A stretch of DNA of 64,000 nucleotides from Trichaptum fuscoviolaceum (lineage: Eukaryota; Basidiomycota; Agaricomycetes; Hymenochaetales; Trichaptaceae). Made by a program: the position numbers and the translations under genes. Where the stretch lies: the NCBI GenBank assembly GCA_910574455.1, contig CAJSYZ010000005.1, positions 1,674,001 to 1,738,000 on the forward strand, read 5' to 3'. Of this stretch, positions 11,167-24,265 are shown piece by piece; position 1 is the first letter of the stretch; every line of letters starts with the position of its first letter. The notes under the pieces are model-generated. The model did no database searches. It saw only the letters and a program-made list of their open reading frames with translations, and was not told the DNA's origin.

Positions 11167-14100
11167 TTAGATTGGAGACTTCGAGACCTTCTCGAATAAA
11201 AAGCTGATTGTTCCTCCAGGTATGTTGCTGGGCAAAACCTCTTGATCGTCTTGGTGTTCATCGTTATTCTCTTCGAAAGACGGAGAAGACGCGGATGTTT
11301 CTGCGATGATAGTCTGCAGTGCGTTGTCTATTACACCAACGCCCGCTGAGGCCTTGCAGCAATTGATATGCGTCCATTCTCCCAGAGATGCTAGTTCAGC
11401 TTTCTTTTTCTTCGCATACTGTGCCAGTGTGAATAGAAAGATTTCATGAATACATATTTAAGAGAAAGTGATGGGAGGGTACGAACCGCCTTATCCATCT
11501 TCGTTAATGCCTCCGGCTTGCACTGCGAAGCAGATATGAATCCCATTTCTTTCTTCTCCGAAATTTGCGTTTCTTCCTCGTCAAATTTATCCTCATCTTC
11601 ACCAACCAAGAGGCCGGTCGGACCCCCCGACGATTGTATCATGGTGCAAGAACATCCCAACAGTTCATGGGTATGGCAAGCTGTGTAACTATGGAAAGTA
11701 AAAAGATCACGAAGCTGTTTGAAGAGTTCAGTCATGTCATATGCCTATAGTCTATGGTTAGTTCATACAACGCACATCTTTAGCCGTAAAGGAATCTGAT
11801 TTGGATTTGCCATCGCCTTCAGATGTTCCCTAAAAATAGTTTGAATTGTAAGACTTGGAAAGAGATAGTCGAGTGCTTACTTTGCCCATCAAAGCTGTTG
11901 GTAGACGTTCATACGGTTATTAGGTAGCAGGGAAACAAGCATATCCAAAAAAACTCTCACAATCACTGAGACCCAGTTTTGTCACTTGACGCTGAAAGAT
12001 CTTCTCTGCATACGCGTTCTTTAGTTCGATAACCACTTTGACTGTCAGGCTGTCTCACCATCGATTGTTCCCGCAGTGAGTAGACGGTAGATGAAGACAG
12101 GGTTCTTCTGCCCATCCCTAATGCATACATGAAAAACGCGAGAACAGAGTGAGCCATTAACTTACTTACCTGTGAATGCGAGCCATCGATTGTAGGTCAT
12201 GACTGCAAAAGCTTGGTCAATTACTTCAAGAAACACAATTTTCAGAGGAATTACCTTGGATTCCAGTCAGAGTCTATCAAACATAATCGAGAAGCCCCGA
12301 TAAGGTTGAGGCCGACGCCTCCAGCTTTTGCGCTCAACAAAAAAAGGACTACATATATCTCAGTACATCGTAAGTAATAGCACGTAGGTCACTCACAAAC
12401 GCTGGACTGGCGAGCCCTGTTAAACGTATCTACGTATTCTTGCCGCTTTGCTACGGGGGTTTGGCTGACACCGAAGTCAGTATGGGCGTTGCCAGATTTG
12501 CCTTCCAGACATACCCATCTAACCGGAGGAAGTTGTACTTATTCTTCTTGCAAAATGCTTCGATAACGTTCAGAGTTGAGGTGTAGTGCGAGACTAAGAT
12601 GCATTTTTCTTCTGTTTCCTATAAACAAGTATATTAGGTTTACTATCATAGGGTAAGAATGAAGTTGATTACCTTTCGGATATACCGAAGTAGTTTGGAT
12701 AACGCAAGGAGTTTTCCTTTTGTGTATATTTGACAAATTAAGTGGGTGCACCCAACACAACTAAAACTATAACTCACCGCTGAGCGAGACATCCTCAACG
12801 ACCGCAGTACTTGGCAACAGTTTTAATGCGTCTGTGACAGAGTTCCGTGTGCTCGAGACGTCATTGCCATCATCGGAAGGTCTAGATGCCTGTTTCTCAA
12901 GGGCTGCCTTCAGCAGCATGGGACTAGTGCTGAGCTTTGTAAGGAGTTGTATCATCGCAAGAGATCGAGCCATGGAACCGCTGAGGAGAGAAGAGAGGGT
13001 GTCCGGCTGAAGAATCTTCGTAATCATGGCCTTTTGAATGTTGCTAGGTGTGACAAAGACGACGTATTCATCTAGAAGGTGAAGCATGTCGGTACAGCAA
13101 ACTAATAAATAAACATGTAACTTAATGACTCACGCTTAGGAGGCAAGTAGTTGTTAAGAATAGTGGCGTCTCTCCGAAGGACGAAGCTTCTCGCCACAGC
13201 TTGGAGCTATGTGAGAGGAAAGTTGCATCACTAGTCATCGTCGACAATTCGTAACTGAGTTATAACAACTACCTGCGCCTGGCGAGCTTCACCTAGTTCG
13301 CGCTCCTTCTCAGAGCACCCAGGTGCCCTACTCTTCAAAATCGGGTTCTCAAACACTTTTTTAAATGTCGAATAATCATCTTGATTCGAAGTCAGTAGCT
13401 ATCTTTGAAGATAAGCCGTATACACTATACCGAGCAGGCCCGGATTGCAGAAGTCAGCCTAAAGGGACGCTTAGACACTGTCTTTTTCATGAGCCTGTTA
13501 CTTTCGGTTACATACCATAGCATGAAACTCAGACAAGTCATTTTGAATTGGTGTACCGGAAAGGATAATTCTTCTTGGCGTGCGCAGAGCATCGAACATC
13601 GTAGAAGTCTTATTGTTCGCTGACTTGAGTCGATGCCCTTCATCACAAATAATGAGACCGATTGGAGGCCTATGACCTTTGCTCAGCATAGACTGATGTG
13701 ACTACTGACATCGGAGCTTACATGCAATACGCCAGTTCTGAGCTATCGAGTAAAGTCAGAACTTTCTTCCTTTTGCATGAATAAAGTCAAACTTACATGA
13801 CTGTCCTTAATTTTTCATAGCCTATGACAAGAACCTGATGTATTTTTCTATGTCGTCGTTTCAGTCGTTGACAATAAGGATAAATGGGACCTGCTTATCG
13901 CCTCGTACGAATTGATGAACTGTTTTACGGATGTCTTATCCTTGTCACCTGTAAATATTCCCACTCGATCCTTCCCAAGCCTAGAATAGCTCAATCAGCA
14001 AGAAAGTGTACACAAGGGTATAAACAATACTCACCATTTATGAAACTCTTTTTTCCAGTTCTGTGTTGTTAAAAGGTAAATACGTGGAAGGAAAGTGGCT

Positions 14101-16125
14101 ACACAGCCCATTACTCACGGTGATCAAGGAAACCGGGCAAACGATGAGAACCTTTCCTACCGCAGGGCCCCCTCCAGCATACGGATTTTGTTCTTTGACT
14201 TTTTCAGGCAAACACAATGTGAACAACACAACCAGGCTTACTGAGAAGGGTCCAAACTAAGGTAATCGTCTGTAAGTATGCAAATATGAGTAACACGGCT
14301 GTTTTTAGGGATTTGCAATAAATACCTGTAGTGTTTTGCCCATGCCCCTAGTAGTAGATGTGGCTATCAGATCACAGAGTATGCATAAGTCAAAAGAAGG
14401 TCAGCTTCTTACATTTCATCCGCCAAGATACAACCTTGACCCTCGTGTTTTCGCAGGCCCATGACACACTCATACAAAAACTTGACGCCTGTGAGATGTG
14501 TAATTCAGTTTATGACGAGTACTTGGTTATGAATCTCTTACCTTCTACCTGATGAGGACGTAGCCGTCTTCTCAGCAATGGGTCTATTACAACTGCCACG
14601 ACTGGTCTATCTCTACATACCTATTGTTAGCTGTAGCATGTTTTGAGTGGTAAAACGTTACATGCTTTATGTTAAATTTCTTTTGATGTTCCTTGGAAGG
14701 TGCCTTCATAACTACTGCATCCTCTTCATCAGGGTCATGTCTGGTGAAGTTAGTGAGAATCAATAAGGACCGGCAAGTAACACCCACGCTGGTTTGACTT
14801 CCTTGCGAGATGGCGCTACGGGGTTTCCATAGAAGCTCGTCGGGCCAACGAACCTCTTTGAAACAGTTTGTGCTTCAGAGTGAAGTCCGACATTGATATC
14901 TCCATCGACATCTTTTCTTGCAATCGATATTGACGGTTGGGGTATAACCCCTGTGCCCGAGAATTCCTCATTCACACTTATTGCTTCCAAATCATCCACT
15001 TCTTCGTTCGACGGAGCATCTGATGGCAGAACTCCTACTATGCGTGGAACAACACTCCCGGGAACCTGGTTTTGAATCTCTGCAACTTTCCCAGAGAATT
15101 TGACCTGCGATCCCGGGTGAAGAGGCACGCCGTCCCAGGTGGCCGATCCCATGCTGTAATTGAAAGTAAAAATTAGCGTGATATATGAGCATGCGAAGGG
15201 TAACGCACAGTTTTCCTTCATCTGTGATTACAGTGAGTTTCTTTCCCGAGTGAATGATATATGCATCTCCATCCCAAGTCTTGTGCTTTTTTGTTTGAGG
15301 TTTTCGCCTATGAAAAAGTAAATTTTTATGGTTAATTCAATATACTGAGGAACGCATCGCACCAATTAGCAAACCAGTACGTCGTCATTACTGTGTCTTG
15401 GGGATGACCTTCGTTTTCGGCATTCTGAACCAAGTCGACAGGTCTCAAAGAAACAATGCCTCTCTTCACATAGTTTGTATCATCCGACGTACTCTTGACT
15501 GGCGCCGATGCGTTCAAAGAGACTGGCCGAAGAGGAACGAATTTCTTCTTTAAAGACGATGCACTAGCAAATCTTGGTTTGGATTCGACTTCAGTGGTAT
15601 CGACACCCATTCCTCCTCTCCCAAATATCTTCCCTGACATGAAGTCATTGCGCGAGACAGCGCTATCCACTTCCATTTCTTTCCCTCCCAGAAATATTTG
15701 AACACCAATACAGGCACCGTCAGGAGACGGTTTTCCGGAAGCAAGACTAAGTCATATGTCATCATAGTTAGCTGTAGTAAGAAGTATATGGCCTTGTACG
15801 GACTCACATACGACCATCCATGTCATGCAAGACGCCATTACCTCCTGACAGTACTAGGACACCATCGCCATCCCAAGTCTTGTGCTTCCTGGTTTGTGGA
15901 GCCCTCCTAAGTAGTGAAGAGCGTATTCGTGAATGTTATATCACAGCTGTACTTTCAGACTCACCACTGTACCATCCAGTACTGTTCTCCCACTTTCATT
16001 GGATCATTAGCCAGATCACTGGCAGTATCCCCAATGGCAGACCCTAGAGATTGTCTCTTTCTGCTCTCAGGCCCGTTGTCCGCTGCAGGCCTCTTGCTCC
16101 CAACCAGACTTCTGAATGCTGGCAT
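11167..16125 (-). CDS. RDH54: RAD54B/RDH54 SNF2-family recombination translocase with duplicated N-terminal domain
   Basis: Intron-rich minus-strand gene, ATG at 16125, stop at 11167. SNF2 motifs in order: [13 protein letters not shown] (about 14430) joined to GMGKTLQ (about 14340; Walker A), [17 protein letters not shown] (motif II, about 13640), [17 protein letters not shown] (motif III), then [38 protein letters not shown] and [17 protein letters not shown] with [15 protein letters not shown] near 11990. DEGHRLKS is typical of Rad54/Rad54B. The N-terminus holds two copies of the RAD54B-type module that begins [15 protein letters not shown] (about 15600-15970 and 15090-15380), against one in human RAD54B. 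The protein remodels Rad51 filaments during strand exchange in the nucleus. The C-terminus ends [12 protein letters not shown]. The Rad54B identity rests on the N-terminal module; plain Rad54 lacks it. Confidence 0.93.
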
Positions 16126-16942
16126 TATGTCCTTGTGGTAAGAGCATGAAGAAGAATTAGTTTAGTGCTTGAATTATGCAGTCGGATGCAGGTTGTAGAG
16201 GTGGCGACGGCCCACTGACTTGAGGGCGCGACGCGACGCGTCAAAGGACCCAGTTTCACGTGGGCTGAACCTTAATTTGTCAGCATCTTCGATTCAAGTT
16301 CTCAGTTTTCTCTTCAAGCTGCAACTCCGAGTCCACCAACCCATCCATACGAAAATCAGATCACTGTCTGTCTCCTATTGCAACTGGTCACCTCTTCTCT
16401 CACTTTCTGATATGAAATTCTGGCATGTAACGCGACTCCCTAGCCTCCTTGTGGATGGGATCCGATTACGAGCGCCTGGGGGCGTGTTGAAAAACAGTAC
16501 GGGGTGTGCACCGGAACAATCTAATTTTCTTCTTGCTATTGGATTGATTAATGAAAGTGTATGGCCGGTGATCAATATCTGGGTGCCGGTTGGATCGCTT
16601 GCGCCCGTCCATATCACAGACTTCTGGCCGAACTCACGGGCGCTTCTAAAGAGCGCTAACTATATAGTACTAACTTCCGCCGTCGATCACTTCATAGAAC
16701 TCCGCTGATCGACAGAAGCTTTCGATGTGGATTCTTCTCCGGGCCGTCGATATTTGTGTTGTCTTGTGTCTTCCTTGTTTTCACTCTGTGTACTTTGGCG
16801 CTCGTGCGAGATCAATCGTAATGTGGTTCCCGACCCAATTACAAATAACAACCAATAGTAATCTCAGGCTATGGACAGTTTATCTGTTGCAATAGATAGG
16901 TAAGTGGTTTCCTTAAGTGATATTCATGAAATTCACCAACCT
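16126..16942. other. Spacer upstream of RDH54 and 3' of the amidohydrolase
   Basis: No gene is supported. A 162-codon open frame (16220-16708) begins at TTG and shows no family features. The RDH54-proximal part carries the MCB-type word at 16230-16242 and TTCAAGTT at 16293-16300. Confidence 0.55.
16230..16242. promoter_or_regulatory. MCB-type element (ACGCGT within GACGCGACGCGTC)
   Basis: The 13-base word GACGCGACGCGTC contains the MluI cell-cycle box ACGCGT (16236-16241), the known target of the fungal MBF (Mbp1/Swi6) factor that drives G1/S genes. It lies 105-117 bases upstream of the RDH54 ATG. The same 13 bases occur upstream of the GEN1-like gene at 30170-30182. Confidence 0.55.
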
Positions 16943-19789
16943 TCAGAACCTTCCGTAAACTATTCGGCCATCAATCACTGTAGCCAAAACTTCCGTTTTC
17001 AAGATGTCCTCATCCGGTACGGACATGAAATCTTGCGAGAACACCGCGTAATCTGCGATTTTGCCTACTTCCAACGATCCTAGGTACTCATCCGAGAACG
17101 ACGCATATGCAGGGTCAATAGTCATCCCTAATCGTTGTTTGCGCAATGGAGTTGGATATGGGGCGGCGGTCAGGACGTTTCGGATCATCTACGGCAAGAA
17201 TTTCTTACCTCGAAGTGCTTCTATCCGTGTCAGGCGTTCTTCGGGGAACCTGTAATGTTGGATAGGGTCGCCATCAGCCAACAAGAAAGATGCGAATGAC
17301 CTTGGAGACGGATATTACCATCCTCCGATTCCATGTGGTGACCGGTTGTCCGGGGAAAGGCGTGTAACTGCAGCATGGAATCCTGAGAGTGGATTTAAGT
17401 CCTCGACTGGGAAATCTGATCCAAGTGTTATTCTTGCACCAGCGTCAACGATGGAACGGAACGCATATAAGTTCTTCACGCGCTCTGGTCCCTGTAATAT
17501 CGGCGATCTTAATAGATAGAACGTAATGCATGATCTGAACGCCACCTACAAGACGTTCTTGTGCATACCACATATCGCTGACTCTGTCATTATTAGAAGG
17601 TCAGCTTTTCAACTTGTCTTGAATTGTAATTATATGCTTACACGTGAGTAGGCTGCACACTCGCAATAACTACGGCATTGGTGAGGCCATGAGCTATTAC
17701 TGCAATTTGAGAACATGCTTATCAACGTACCACCAAGCTTAGCGAGTCGTTTCATGTCTTTAGGCAGCATGATCTGGGCATGTTCTATTCTGGGCCGGGC
17801 CTGAGTGACATTTATATCCTTAAGCGCCGATTCAAGGACATCTAGCACGATGGCGTTCGCGCGGTCGCCGATGGCATGGATATTCTTCACGGAGAGTTAG
17901 GAATGATACGCCCGATTGCGCGGATAGACTTACCACTTGCCATCCATCCTCGAGGAACTTTGGAACAAATGTATACAACGTTTGGGGGTCTATGCGCATG
18001 AAGCCGTTCGTCTCCGGATTATCGGTGTAGGGTTCGTAAAGCTGCACACGAGTTCGGTGTTACTGTGCATGCGACGATCAAAATTATCCGATAAAACCTA
18101 CAGCTGCACCACCAGACCTCAGTGCACCTAACGTTATGGTGATAGTCTCAAATCATTTTCAATCTGCACGGAAGTGAACATTACATACCGTCCGCAAATA
18201 TCTTTACGCTCCGTGCTGTTAACCTGTTGAGATTAAATATCTTGTCCCGCTTGTCGCCCCAATACCTCGCGTTCTCGTCGAAGAATGTCATGCCGTATAC
18301 TCGGATCTGTCATCAAATTCAAAGCTACAATGGGAGTTTAAGGGGAAAGGAACCTTACTGGAAGGTTAGACAGCTGAGCTTGGCTAGAAAAAGCCGGTAC
18401 ATGTGAGTAAGGTTCACGGGTTTTCGAACGACTAGGAAGACAACCTGCGGAAGAATGCGAGAGAGGCTGGATTGAAACCAGCGTCATGGAGTGACGTAAG
18501 GCCCCAGGCATGCGCATCGTTGACGGCGAACATAAATCTCTGAAGTCTGTCTGCTTCTGTGAGAGGCGGCTTCTTTAGCAAGTCTTGCGCGTTGTCAAGG
18601 AAAACACCTAAAATGCTGTCTGTAAGTAACTGGATATATGCTCAACGCTGCCTTTTTACCCGTTGGCTGTCGCTCAGAGTCCCGGACTATGACTCCGCCG
18701 TCCACTCCGTCGGGGAAGGGAGCACTGGAGTTTATTATCGACTCAGAGACCCATAGTGCGTGACCGTCTTTACTCTGTAAAATTATAGGGCGACCCCGAA
18801 CGATCGGATCCGCCTCAAGTTCGGCCTATGTTATGTCACAGTAAGCGCAAAATTGCGCCAATTCGTGGCGTATGTTCTGTGACGTACGAAATGAGGGAAA
18901 ACCTCTGCAGGCCAGGCGGTGTGGTCCCAGCCCCACCCTTCCACGAAACGGGTGCGGTCGTTCAAAACGTCGGGATGGCGGAGAATAAAATCCTTGACTC
19001 GTGCAACCACGGCTAAAATGAAGTGCAAATAAGTTCTGATGCGAGGCCGGAGCGATTAGCCGATTTATACGGACCTTTGCTGTCTTTGGCACCTTCGAGA
19101 GGAAGCTGTCTACTAGCGCCATATTCAAGAATATGGCCGTGAGAGTCTGTAAGAGCGTTGAACCCTTGCACTGCAACCTGAAGCACCTCGGTACCCTACT
19201 ACTTACCACTTAGCCCCGGGACAACGATCGCTCCTGTGGGGATGAACCTGACTGTTAACTGAGACCTGTTGAGAGGCATCTCTGAGCTATTTCTCTCCAC
19301 TGTTTGATGTTTCTGGCTCCACCTAGTTTGTATATCTCCTAAATTTTGGAAAGCAAAAATGAGAAACCGGAATAGGACCAGTCTGGCTGTTGCTTACTTA
19401 CCAAGATATCCCATATCTATGACCTTCGATCCTTTGACAACTATACACTGTACTTTCTGATTGTTGGCATTGACAGTATAGATGTTTGAACCTTTGGGAG
19501 AACAGAGAGCATAGGTTTCAGGAAGCATGGCTGGTACACCGGTCCTTCTGTGACTATATAGCCATAGACAAAGGGCAAGGACGACTGAGGCGCCCAGTGA
19601 AATAGCCAGACCGGTACCATAAGAGAATCGAAAGGAGATGTAATCAACTTGGATAGAAGCTTTCTTGTTCTTGTTCAGTTCAGAGAGGTCTGGGCGACTG
19701 GTGTTTCCATTGGACTTGCGCTTGTCTCCAGAGTTCGGTATCAGAGAGGAGTTCCTTGAACGAACTCTGAGAGCGGATCCTTCAGACAT
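16943..19789 (-). CDS. Membrane-anchored amidohydrolase (Amidohydro_3, YtcJ-like)
   Basis: Many-exon minus-strand gene with ATG at 19789. An N-terminal cytosolic stretch is followed by one hydrophobic helix (GLAISLGASVVLALCLWLYS), so the enzyme is probably a type II membrane protein. Metal-binding motifs of the amidohydrolase superfamily are present: DSHGHILEYG (about 19120-19140, spliced), HAIGDRANAIVLDVLESA and RIEHAQIM (about 17770-17890), and ITLGSDFPVEDLNPLSGFHA (about 17390). The C-terminal beta-sandwich reads LGSLEVGKIADYAVFSQDF then EVLATVIDGRIVYG, the usual ending of the YtcJ group. The substrate cannot be read from sequence; relatives are annotated as metal-dependent hydrolases of exo-enzyme type. 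Conserved HxH, H, D residues suggest activity. Confidence 0.9.
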
Positions 19790-20396
19790 GAGGTGGAGGG
19801 AGAAATGGTTGCGGAGGCAAGTACAAGTTAAGGTATTTGGCTTTATATACTACGGATCGGTACAATTTTATGATCCGCCTCAAAGTTTTCTTCCCAACAT
19901 ACGAAAAGAGTAAGCGATGGCTCAGAGGAAAAGAGATCAGGGGCCTCAGATGTTTGTGCCGTGGTGGTCAGGAGTACGGTGACTGTTAGGTTTACTATGT
20001 AATAAGCGCTCGTCGCCCAGAGCTAGCCAAGCGCTTATTTTAGTTCTCATCGGACTTCGGTATTCCAAGTCGGTTCGCAACTGCGGTAAGCCTTCAACGA
20101 GCGTCTGAGAAGTCCGAGAATTCAAGTTGCAAAAATCTCAACTGAAAGCAAGTTCTTCGTCTCCGGACTTCTTTTTCGGGTGGCGACGGAGATTGTAATT
20201 ATTATTAGTCCGCTATTTGTATCCAGTTCCCACGCGGTAGTTAACCAAGCACCGCGGTGCCAATGGGCGTCACATGATCATACTCCGCTGCCACGTACGA
20301 TCAATTCATTCAAGTTGGTACGTACTACGTAGCACCCATCGTATGCCTTCGCAAACAGTTTACTGTCTCTTTACCTTGTAGTGGAGGCGTTGCAAC
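19790..20396. promoter_or_regulatory. Divergent promoter region, amidohydrolase / HRD1
   Basis: This spacer separates two divergent starts. It contains a TATA box for the minus-strand gene (19841-19849) and two copies of TTCAAGTT (20121-20128 and 20309-20316), the second 81 bases before the HRD1 ATG. No gene is seen. Confidence 0.55.
19841..19849 (-). promoter_or_regulatory. TATA box of amidohydrolase gene
   Basis: The minus strand reads TATATAAAG, 52-60 bases upstream of the ATG at 19789, a plausible distance for a fungal TATA element with a short leader. Confidence 0.5.
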
Positions 20397-23277
20397 ATGC
20401 CTGCCCATGCCCTACAGTCTTATGCAGTCTCCCTTGCCGCACACCGCTTGCTTCTATATGTTGTGTTCTCGTTGGGAGCAGTTGCTGCAGTAATAGCAAA
20501 CGCCTTGAAACGCCAAAGTAATTTCTATTCTGTTGCAGTATTCCTTTCAAGAAGCAATGGCTCTGTTGTGGTATGCCTAACTAGTGTCGCTTTCGATACA
20601 TCTGTGTTAATTAGAACCCTTGTAGGTGCTAGGAAACTTTGGAGTCCTCATCGCTTTGTTATGCGGACGTCTATTTCAGCAGGTGTTCTTTGGGCCCTTG
20701 AGGGCGCTTGAAGTTGAGGTGCGTCGACTCTGCTGCCTCATGCGTACCGACACGCTTGCTCATCGCTCTTCTCATAGCGCTTGTACGATCGAACTTGGTT
20801 CTTTGTGACAGAATCGCTTCTCGCGTTCACCATATTTCGTGATGAATTCGACGTACCGTTTGCCTCGATGTTTGGACTATTACTTTTTACGAAATGCTTC
20901 CATTGGCTGCTCTCTGACCGTATTGAATGGGTAAGAACGTCAACATTGTGGTAAACACTGTGAAATCATCTAATGCTTCTAGATGGATCAAAGGCCGTAT
21001 CCCGGTCCACCCTTGTCATTTCATCTGCGAGTCAACACCCTCTTCACGCTCCTTTGGGTTACCGATTGCCTGGCTCTCCTTCTGCTATCGGAGAATATGG
21101 TTGCTCATGGGCTTGATGGGAAAATATTATTCTCCAGCGAGGTAAGCCCTGCCGCTCGATTGGTCTACTAGAACGATGTTAACGATGTGATCGTGCCAAT
21201 AGCTTGCTGTTCTACTGGCGAGCCTCTTTAATTCCTTTTCGAAATACTTAATATGCATCATTGACCTTCGTCGTGCATCAGCACGGGGTGGTGAAAACGC
21301 ACCTCCTTGGGATGATAAGAGTATGTGGGTGTTCTACGTGGAATTGTGCACTGGTACGTGCGAATCAAAACTCTCTTCCATGTCTCGGTTTAACTATATC
21401 TTATTGTATCAAGATTTCTTGAAACTCGTCACATATCTTACCTTCTTCACGCTCGTACTGTCGGTTTATGGCCTGCCGCTGAACATCGTTAGAGATGTTT
21501 ACATCACCGGGCGCTCCTTTATTATGAGATGCCGTGATCTGGTCAACTACCGAACAGCAACAAGGAATATGGACGAACGGTATCCGAATGCGACAGATGC
21601 AGAACTCAACGCATTGAGTGATAGAACGTGCATAATTTGCCGAGAAGAGATGTTAGGGTCTGCCGCTCCGCCTCGTCCGGACCAGAGTGGAAATGAGACT
21701 GGACAAGATGGACAGCCCGCAACAGCCGCTGAACAAGCTCGTCCACCTGCCCCCGTCCCTGAAGGCCCTAATACAGCACCTAAGCGACTTCCTTGTGGTC
21801 ATATCTTCCACTTCCAATGTTTGCGGGCCTGGTTGGAACGACAACAAAATTGCCCTACTTGGTGAGTATCCATCACACACATGATGTTTCCATGAAAGAA
21901 ACTTGGCATTGAGTATCTCGTATAATTAGCCGTCATTCTGTGTTTGAGCAACCTCGGGTAAACGCAAACGCAAACGCGAATGCAAACCAACGACCGCCAA
22001 ATCTTTTCGCCGAGGGCCAGGGCCAACAAGTTCCGCAACAAGGGAATGGTGGGGGGATTTTTGGCAGGATTGTTGGTGCTGCCGGTGCACCACCCATTGT
22101 TCCCGGACAATTTGCTCAAGGACCTGGACAAGCACAGCCCCCGCAACAGGCGCAGTTCGGCACGGCGCCAGGTCAAAATGGTATTCCTCAACAAGGAACC
22201 ACGCTTTTACCGAGACATCAGCTGTTTGTTGCGCAGCCAGAGAGATTCGAAGGATTCATGTTACCCAATGGTAATTGGGTTCCCTGGCCTCGTTTAGATG
22301 GTGATAGAGTCGTGCGACCTGAAGCGCCCGCAGGAACAGCAGGCGCCGTCCCGTCAACTACCGAGAACTCACCTGGCGGCGTTGCAGATGGAAGGCCTTC
22401 AGGTTCATCAAGTTCTGCACCTGGCCAGTCTGACCCTTCTCGGCGGGGACCGACAGATGGTTCCTCACCTACCTCTCCGGTTCCCAGTTCTCAGGACAGT
22501 TCTTCAACAAGCGCCCGAGAGGCCGCGAGGGCAGCCGCTCTCCGACGCTTTGACTCTTCAGGGTCTAGTGTTTCTAGGCCGGCGCCAAAACTTGAACCTA
22601 ACACACGGGCGCCTAACAATATTTCAACTACGAGCGCTAATGAAAACGTTCCTCCGAGTCCAGAGACGCCTCGCACTGGTATTCAGACACAAGACAATGT
22701 TACCCCTACCATGACAAACCAAGGATTATCTGTAGCTCCGGAGTTTATTCCACTCTACGACCCTAAAGTTGCAAACCCACTCCCTTCTTCATCACAATCT
22801 GCCTCGAGTCCAGCCGCTGCTCCTAATCTATCCAACAGTGACAATCAACAAGCTGGACGTCAAGTATCGGCGTCAGAATCGCAAGCTCAAGTCCAATCAA
22901 TTCTACAAACCGATCCTCTGACAAGATTACAGCAATTGTCTGGGCAAAATATTCGCGATCTCCCGCGGCAGCTGAGCGTCGACCAGCTGACGAGCTTAGA
23001 TCAATTGACTAGGGAGGCAATAGACGAGCGCCTACGCCTTCTGGAAAATGTTGAAGCTGCGGCCGCCAGATGTATTACAGAGCTTTTGAGATGTAGAAGC
23101 GTGCTGCCGCGTTCCAACCCTGTCCCGTCGCAAACTGCCCAAGCCATCAGTCGGCCGAATGGCGAGCGAGAAGCAAGCTCTTCCCAGCATGATACGACAG
23201 GAACAACCGCCAGTGAAGAAGTCTCAACTAGTACGCAAGGCATACCTACCCCTACACAAGCTGAGACGACGGCTTAA
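20397..23277 (+). CDS. HRD1: HRD1/synoviolin ERAD E3 ubiquitin ligase
   Basis: Spliced gene from the ATG at 20397. The N-terminus LLYVVFSLGAVAAVIANALK and QSNFYSVAVFLSRSNGS matches the first membrane helices of Hrd1; five more hydrophobic segments follow across short introns. The RING-H2 starts with CIICREEM (21630-21650); a 51-residue low-complexity loop precedes LPCGHIFHFQCLRAWLERQQ, and the last pair is completed by splicing (NCPT + C-RHSV) across the intron at about 21862-21929. The 445-residue cytosolic tail is rich in Pro, Ser and Gln with one leucine-rich helix (DQLTREAIDERLRLLENVE). The product ubiquitinates misfolded ER proteins during retrotranslocation. The longer RING loop than in animals is usual for fungi. 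TTCAAGTT lies upstream. Confidence 0.93.
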
Positions 23278-23358
23278 TCACGAGTGTCTCTTATTTAGAT
23301 ACAAAAAGCCACATGTATATGTAGTACGGAATATTGCAAATCCGAGGATCGATTTGAA

Positions 23359-24265
23359 CTATCTACGCGCTATTAAACTCTCGGCCTTTTGCTTGACTAT
23401 TTGTCCATCGACATTCGACTTATCAACCTGTTGGTAGAATGCCTTTAGCAGTAAACCTAATGAGCGTTTCCGATCCTGCAAGGCAGCGCTATCCAATTTC
23501 AGCTCTTGGAAAACATTCTTTAATATAACCTCGATTTGTTCATCGGGCATCGAAGGAGGAAGAAGGGTTGCAATTAGCTTCGCCTCGCGTTCCTCTACGA
23601 CTGCAAGCTCTGTTCGAGAAGCGGCGTTGTATTGGGATGCAGATTCCGTCTGAGACCGTTGAAGATAATTGTCAGATGCGTCTCACATAAAAATCTGAAA
23701 TTTTATATGAACTAACTCTCCGAGTGACCGCTTTCTTGAGTATGGAAGTTATTTGGACGTCTGTTGCGGGCTTTCCTGATGATTTATCGGCGGCGTAGAC
23801 CTCCGCTAGGACTGACTATCCGTGTGATGAGTTCAAACTTGACAGCGATACCAATAGCACTCACTCGCAAGACCGTTGAAGTAAAAGTATCTCGTAACTA
23901 TTTCGTCGCGCAGACGAATCCAATAAGTTGGATGAAGATTTTTCTGATTAGTGACAAACCTTCATTGCAGATTTTAGCTCAGAGGTCAATCGGGATCGTA
24001 GACCTTCGTAAAACAAGTAAATCTCGGTACAGGAAGTTGGTCCACTCTATAACGAGAAAGAGGCGCTGAGACACTCACTAATGGGTTCTGTAACTGACGC
24101 CGTAGTGGAAACAGTACGGAAACTTGAACTTGGATTCCCCAGGATACTACTACGATGTGCCATTCCTAGCATGCCAGTGGCCGGGGCCGCCCTCCATTCG
24201 TATACGTATCGTTTCCTCAGCACATTGGATATTCTAAGAAAGTTTTTCGGAAGCATAGGCCTCAT
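23359..24265 (-). CDS. AIM41: AIM41-like mitochondrial GatB/YqeY-domain protein
   Basis: Minus-strand gene, ATG at 24265, tail to tail with HRD1 (81 bases). Exon 1 encodes an Arg-rich, acid-poor leader (LRKRYVYEWRAAPATG), consistent with mitochondrial import. Later exons read LRSRLTSELKSAMK, then DTFTSTVLR, then VLAEVYAADKSSGKPATDVQ and ITSILKKAV, the YqeY signature, and end with LIATLLPP-type sequence, MPDEQIEVILKNVFQELKL and KQKAESLIARR. YqeY domains are related to the tRNA-binding domain of the amidotransferase GatB; the yeast AIM41 role is unclear. Several small exons had to be joined by phase, so internal boundaries are approximate. Confidence 0.85.

Noticed and set aside
16220..16708. 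162-codon plus-strand frame
   Set aside because: Starts at TTG, no domain, no splice context, lies in the RDH54 promoter.
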